Positions 60,487 to 64,000 of a stretch of DNA of 64,000 nucleotides are shown piece by piece (position 1 is the stretch's first letter; each line of letters starts with the position of its first letter). This DNA is from Streptomyces albidoflavus. Its GTDB lineage: Bacteria > Actinomycetota > Actinomycetes > Streptomycetales > Streptomycetaceae. Under the pieces are notes generated by a model that saw nothing but the letters and a program-made list of their open reading frames with translations, made no database searches and was not told the origin of the DNA. Position numbers and translations under genes: made by a program. Where the stretch lies: contig NZ_JOII01000009.1 of the NCBI RefSeq assembly GCF_000719955.1, positions 105,693 through 169,692 on the forward strand, given 5' to 3'.

Positions 60487-60573
60487 GCGCGGGTGGCGGA
60501 ATAGGCAGACGCGCTGGATTCAGGTTCCAGTGCCCGAAAGGGCGTGGGGGTTCAACTCCCCCCTCGCGCACCA
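60487..60573 (+). tRNA. tRNA-Leu (anticodon CAG), CCA encoded
   Basis: A class II tRNA with a long variable arm (TGCCCGAAAGGGCG). Acceptor arms GCGCGGG and CTCGCGC pair with one G-T pair, the anticodon loop TTCAGGT has CAG, and the T-arm is GGGGGTTCAACTCCCCC. Unlike the Ile and Ala tRNAs here, CCA (60571-60573) is encoded. Confidence 0.96.
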
Positions 60574-60591
60574 TGGAGACCGGGTCTCCAT
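60573..60591 (+). terminator. Possible terminator immediately after tRNA-Leu
   Basis: An 8-bp stem ATGGAGAC and complement with the loop CGG begins at the last base of CCA. No T-run follows. Confidence 0.45.
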
Positions 60592-60881
60592 CAGGACGAA
60601 AGTTCTGGTGGGGGCCCGGTTTTCGTTGTGCCTGGGGGCGTTGAACCCGGGTGGTGGGGCGCCGGTGGTGCGGGTGGGACGGCTGGCGTGGGGGCGGTGC
60701 GCCGCCTTGATCGAGGCCGCGATTCATGTGATGTGACGATTGTCTCAGGGGCGCTGGCCGGTGGCCTGCGGCCGGGGCGGACTTTTCGGCCGGGGTGCGG
60801 AAGCGCCCGCGCCCCGGAACGTGCGGCTCCGCCGGTGGCGGGCGCGGGTGTTCCGGGGCGCGGGGCGGGCCGGATGCGGCG
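60574..60881. other. Region between tRNA-Leu and azoR with no supported gene
   Basis: These 308 bp hold the weak tRNA terminator and G-rich sequence. Open frames here are shadows of high GC content. Confidence 0.5.
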
Positions 60882-61544
60882 TCAGACGGTCGCGGGGGCC
60901 TCGGTGAGGCGGGCGGCGAGGGCGCGGGCCTTCTCGCCGGCCTCCTCCAGGGCCTTGGCGCGGGATGCCTCGAAGAGCGGTATCAGCTCGGACATCGCCG
61001 GGTTGACCGGGGCAAGCGTCAGCTCCGGGACGATGAAGTCGACCTCGGCGCCGAGCATGCCGGCGACCAGCTTCTCCAGGTAGTTCTGGACGAACTCGAA
61101 GCTCTCGCGCGGGGTCCCCTCGGCGTACGAGCCGCCACGGCTGGCCACCACGGTGAAGGGCGTACCCGCCACCGTGCCGGTCTCGCCGCCGGTGCGGCCG
61201 ACGATGATCACCTGGTCGAGCCAGGCCTTGAGGGTCGAGGGGATCGTGAAGTTGTACATGGGGGCGCCGATCAGCACGGCGTCCGCCGACTCCAGTTCGG
61301 TGGCCAGCTCGTCGCGGAGCGCGACCGCCGCCCGCTGCTCCTCGGTGTGCTCGGAGGGGTCGGAGAACCCGGCCGACACCGCGGTGAAGTCGAGGTGCGG
61401 CACCGGGTGGGCGCCCAGGTCGCGGTGGACGACCTTCCCGTCCGGGTGAGCCTCGGTCCAGGCCTTGACGAAGGCGGCGGTGACCTCGCGGGAGGCGGAG
61501 CCTGCCGGGGAGATGGCGGAGTCGATGTGGAGCAGCGTGGCCAT
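60882..61544 (-). CDS. FMN-dependent NADH:quinone/azo oxidoreductase (AzoR family)
   Basis: A 220-residue flavodoxin-fold enzyme that reduces quinones and azo compounds. The FMN-binding segment is LLHIDSAISPAGSASREVT (loop SxxxxxSxSR-like), followed by IGAPMYNFTIPSTLKAWLDQVI and the VVASRGGSY loop. ATG 61544 has AGGAG upstream. It is divergent from an HxlR-type regulator, a common pairing in which HxlR represses the reductase until electrophile or quinone stress. Confidence 0.92.
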   Translation of the reverse strand: MATLLHIDSAISPAGSASREVTAAFVKAWTEAHPDGKVVHRDLGAHPVPHLDFTAVSAGFSDPSEHTEEQRAAVALRDELATELESADAVLIGAPMYNFTIPSTLKAWLDQVIIVGRTGGETGTVAGTPFTVVASRGGSYAEGTPRESFEFVQNYLEKLVAGMLGAEVDFIVPELTLAPVNPAMSELIPLFEASRAKALEEAGEKARALAARLTEAPATV

Positions 61545-61615
61545 GGGGGTCTCCTGGGGGAGCTGAGGCGGGCCCGGCATGGCGACGTCGATGGCGCCCG
61601 GTCCTGCCTGTTGTT

Positions 61616-61628
61616 TAGTACGCAACTA
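61616..61628. promoter_or_regulatory. Possible HxlR operator
   Basis: A TAGT-N5-ACTA inverted repeat lies between the divergent azoR and hxlR genes, 61 bp upstream of hxlR. It fits the size of HxlR-family operators; assignment is inferred. Confidence 0.5.
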
Positions 61629-61689
61629 TGGATAACACAGGAGCTTACTTTTTTTCATCCCCTTCCCCGGGCCCAGTACCCTGAGAGGT

Positions 61690-62151
61690 ATGGCGGGCAA
61701 CGGCAAGGCCACGGGAACGGACGGCGCGCGCAGCGGCGGCGCCGGGAACGACCGAGCGCAAAACGAGGCCGAGGCGGGCGAACGCGCGGAGACCGCGCCC
61801 GTGCCGGAGCCCTGCGGCAGGGTCGACCTGGGCATCACCCGGGTCTTCGAACTGCTCGGCAAGCGCTGGACCGGCCCGATCATCGCCGTCCTCATGACCC
61901 AGCCCGTCCACTTCGCCGACCTGCGCCGGGCCATCCCCGGCATCAGCGAACGGATGCTCTCCGACCGCCTGAGCGAACTGGCCGCGGCCGGACTCGTCCT
62001 GCGCGAGGTCACCGAGGGCCCGCCGCTCCGCGTCTCCTACCGGCTCACCGAATCCGGCGCGGAACTGGGCCCCGCGCTGTCCGCCCTCCGATGCTGGGGC
62101 GAGAAGCATTTGCTGGGCGGCGTGGTGGGCGAGCCGGGGGCGGGCTGCTGA
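61690..62151 (+). CDS. HxlR family winged-helix regulator
   Basis: A 153-residue regulator. A disordered N-terminus (1-40) precedes the HxlR domain: CGRVDLGITRVFELLGKRWTGPII, then HFADLRRAIPGISERMLSDRLSELAAAGLV and the wing LRVSYRLTESGAEL. The conserved N-terminal Cys (PEPCGRV) is the redox/electrophile sensor in related QorR/HypR proteins. The C-terminus ends in another Cys. It probably controls the divergent azoreductase gene. Confidence 0.93.
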   Translation: MAGNGKATGTDGARSGGAGNDRAQNEAEAGERAETAPVPEPCGRVDLGITRVFELLGKRWTGPIIAVLMTQPVHFADLRRAIPGISERMLSDRLSELAAAGLVLREVTEGPPLRVSYRLTESGAELGPALSALRCWGEKHLLGGVVGEPGAGC

Positions 62152-62226
62152 CGGCCCGAGTCCTTGGCGGGGCGTGGGTTCGCGGTGGGGCGGGTGGGGC
62201 TGGGGTGACTCGTGTGGGGGACGGAG

Positions 62227-62252
62227 TTGTCCACAAACCGGGGTTGTCCACA
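62227..62252 (+). promoter_or_regulatory. Two tandem perfect DnaA boxes
   Basis: Exact TTGTCCACA at 62227-62235 and again at 62244-62252, same orientation, 17 bp apart start to start. They lie in the 263-bp gap between hxlR and the DUF2252 gene, 41 kb from oriC. Confidence 0.75.
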
Positions 62253-62414
62253 GGGCTCGGCGGCCTTCTCACGGCGGCGGTACGGTCGCTTTCGCGAGGC
62301 AGGGCGTACGCGACGAGTGGGCGGCGGCTTCGCGGTCAGGGCCTTGTCCGGCGTGGTGCGGGCGGGGCGGTCGGGGCGTGCCCGAGGGTGCGGGGTCGAG
62401 GGGGAGACGATCAG

Positions 62415-63896
62415 ATGACGGAGACCGTGACGGAGCGGGTGTTGGAGGCCGGGGCGGGCGGGGTGACAGTGCCTGGCGGCGGACAGGCGGGCGGGGCGCC
62501 CATGGGGCGGGCCGTGAAGCTGCCCCGGGTGGCCGGGTTCGCGAGCAGGCCGGAGCGGGACGATCCCCGCCGGGCCGGGAAGGCCCTGCGGGAACGGGTC
62601 CCGCGCGGCGCCCACGCCGGTCTGGTGATCGACCCGGACCGGCCCGACCCGGTGACGGCCGTCGAGGAGTCCAACCAGGGCCGTCTGCCCGCACTGACCC
62701 CGATCCGGGTCGGCAGGATGGCGGCCGGCCCCTTCGCCTTCCTGCGCGGCGCGGCCGGGCTCATGGCCTACGACCTGGCGCGGACTCCGGTGACCGAGGT
62801 CGGGGCCCATCTGTGCGGCGACGCGCACGCCGGCAACTTCGGCCTCTACGGCGACGCCCGCGGCGGGCTCGTCATGGACCTCAACGACTTCGACGAGACG
62901 GCCTACGGCCCCTGGGAGTGGGACCTGAAGCGGCTCGCGACCTCGCTGGTGCTGGCCGGACGGGAGGCCGGGACGGACGAGGCGGGCTGCCGGGACGCCG
63001 CCCGGGACGTGGCCGGAGCCTACCGGCGGACGATGCGGCTGCTGGCCCGGATGCCGGTGGCGGACGCGTGGAACGCCGTGGCCGACGAGGAACTGGTCTC
63101 GCACGCCGACGCCAAGGACCTCCTCGGCACCCTCGGCCGGGTGTCGGAGAAGGCCCGGCGCAACACCAGCGCCCGTTTCGCCGCCCGGTCCACCGAGGCC
63201 ACCGCCGACGGCGGCCGCCGCTTCGTCGGCGCGGCTCCCGTACTGACCGAGATATCCGACGACGAGGCCGCACAGGTCGCCGCCGCGCTCGGCCCCTACC
63301 TCGGCACTCTTCCCGGGGACCGGCTCCCTCTGCTCGCCCGGTACGCGGTGCAGGACGTGGCGTTCCGTGTGGTCGGCACCGGGAGTGTCGGCACCCGGTC
63401 GTACGTCGTGCTGCTCCTCGACCACCGGGGGGAGCCGCTGGTCCTGCAGGTGAAGGAGGCCAGGCCCTCGGTGCTGGGGCCGCACCTGGGGCGCGCGGGG
63501 TTCCCGGTGCCCGAGGCCGGCCACGAGGGGCGGCGGGTGGTGCTTGGGCAGAAGCGGATGCAGGTGGTGAGCGATGTTCTGCTGGGCTGGACTTCGATTG
63601 ATCAACGGCCCTATCAGGTAAGGCAGTTCAGGAACCGCAAGGGGAGTGTGGACCCCGCTGCGCTTCCGGCTGACCAGGTGGACGACTACGCGCGAATGAC
63701 CGGGGCGCTGCTGGCCAGGGCGCATGCGCACAGTGCCGATCCGCGGCACATAGCGGGGTACTGCGGCAAGGGGGAGGTGTTCGACGAGGCGGTTGCGGGG
63801 TTCGCGGTGGCCTATGCGGATCGGACGGAGGCCGATCATGCGGGGCTGGTGGCGGCGGTGCGGGCGGGGCTGGTGGCGGCGGAGATGGGGGTTTAG
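62415..63896 (+). CDS. DUF2252 family protein
   Basis: A 493-residue soluble protein of the DUF2252 family, which is distantly related to aminoglycoside-phosphotransferase/kinase-like folds. Motif-like segments are GAHLCGDAHAGNFGLYGD (resembling an HxDxxxxN loop, about residues 131-148) and MDLNDFDETAYGPWEWDLKRLATS (resembling the following DxD). The biochemical function is not established. ATG 62415 is 2-12 bases after a weak GGGGGAGAC. Codons toward the 3' end use G rather than C at the third position more than the rest of the window. The frame ends 60 bp before adapter sequence and is complete. Confidence 0.88.
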   Translation: MTETVTERVLEAGAGGVTVPGGGQAGGAPMGRAVKLPRVAGFASRPERDDPRRAGKALRERVPRGAHAGLVIDPDRPDPVTAVEESNQGRLPALTPIRVGRMAAGPFAFLRGAAGLMAYDLARTPVTEVGAHLCGDAHAGNFGLYGDARGGLVMDLNDFDETAYGPWEWDLKRLATSLVLAGREAGTDEAGCRDAARDVAGAYRRTMRLLARMPVADAWNAVADEELVSHADAKDLLGTLGRVSEKARRNTSARFAARSTEATADGGRRFVGAAPVLTEISDDEAAQVAAALGPYLGTLPGDRLPLLARYAVQDVAFRVVGTGSVGTRSYVVLLLDHRGEPLVLQVKEARPSVLGPHLGRAGFPVPEAGHEGRRVVLGQKRMQVVSDVLLGWTSIDQRPYQVRQFRNRKGSVDPAALPADQVDDYARMTGALLARAHAHSADPRHIAGYCGKGEVFDEAVAGFAVAYADRTEADHAGLVAAVRAGLVAAEMGV

Positions 63897-63955
63897 GGGG
63901 AGCGGGGTGTGGGGTGGGTTGAGGGGTCGCGTGGGGTGGGGTGTGAGCGGGAGGG

Positions 63956-64000
63956 CTGTCTCTTATACACATCTGACGCTGCCGACGACTCCTTCCGTGT
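63956..64000. other. Sequencing adapter (Nextera transposase read-through), not genomic
   Basis: From 63956 the sequence is the Tn5 mosaic end in reverse complement (19 bases), then GACGCTGCCGACGA of the Nextera Read 1 primer (63975-63988), an eight-base index-like CTCCTTCC, and GTGT, the start of the P5 adapter. The index differs by one base from the reverse complement of a standard i5 index (S505). Genomic sequence ends at or before 63955. Confidence 0.97.

Noticed and set aside
63628..63972. Minus-strand frame beginning MCIRDS
   Set aside because: The start lies in Nextera adapter sequence; this peptide start is a known hallmark of adapter contamination.

Overview
The window is a high-GC segment of a Streptomyces (or very close actinomycete) chromosome centred on the replication origin. 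The evidence is the rpmH-dnaA-oriC-dnaN-recF-gyrB-gyrA block, a parAB locus with twelve perfect 14-bp parS palindromes, strong third-codon G/C bias, frequent GTG starts, and Streptomyces-type neighbours (two class E sortases, CrgA, DLW-39, DUF6049, DUF3566, DUF5324). All calls come from reading the sequence; no database was searched. The last 45 bases are sequencing adapter, so the window ends at a draft contig edge.

Layout. 1-9.2 kb: partial CCA-adding enzyme (minus), then a plus-strand cell-envelope run of DUF6049 protein, lipid II flippase MurJ, a membrane pseudokinase, ECF sigma factor SigM and its anti-sigma factor. 9.3-10.8 kb: trxB-trxA behind a textbook SigR promoter. 10.9-17.8 kb (minus): GNAT, parB-parA, rsmG, jag, yidC, yidD, rnpA, rpmH. 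18.2-31.5 kb (plus): dnaA, oriC, dnaN, 6-phosphogluconate dehydrogenase, recF, dciA-like gene, gyrB, gyrA, DUF3566. 31.6-38.9 kb: tRNA-Ile, small genes, a duplicated pair of surface proteins (one with a VWA domain), a Ser/Thr kinase with an HTH partner, tRNA-Ala. 38.9-44.1 kb: less conserved stress and regulatory genes (RsbW-like ATPase, MerR, TrhA, cold-shock protein, TetR plus membrane protein). 44.4-51.7 kb: DUF5324, cyclophilin, rhomboid, crgA, DUF881, trpG/pabA-like amidotransferase, two sortases. 51.8-59.9 kb (minus): fhaA-fhaB-pstP-SEDS-pbpA-pknB, the actinobacterial growth and division phospho-signalling operon. 60-64 kb: tRNA-Leu, azoreductase/HxlR divergent pair, DUF2252 protein, adapter.

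How the parts fit. Replication initiation (DnaA, oriC, DnaN, DciA), topology (gyrase) and origin segregation (ParAB-parS) are encoded together. Sites for DnaA and ParB are scattered over about 50 kb: several parS sites lie inside coding sequences or are the centre of long palindromes at gene ends, and DnaA-box groups lie outside oriC (upstream of parA, between rhomboid and crgA, and at 62.2 kb). Envelope growth is the second theme. The PknB-PstP-FhaA module on the right and MurJ plus its separate pseudokinase on the left correspond to the mycobacterial PknB-MviN-FhaA system, where MurJ and the pseudokinase are one protein.
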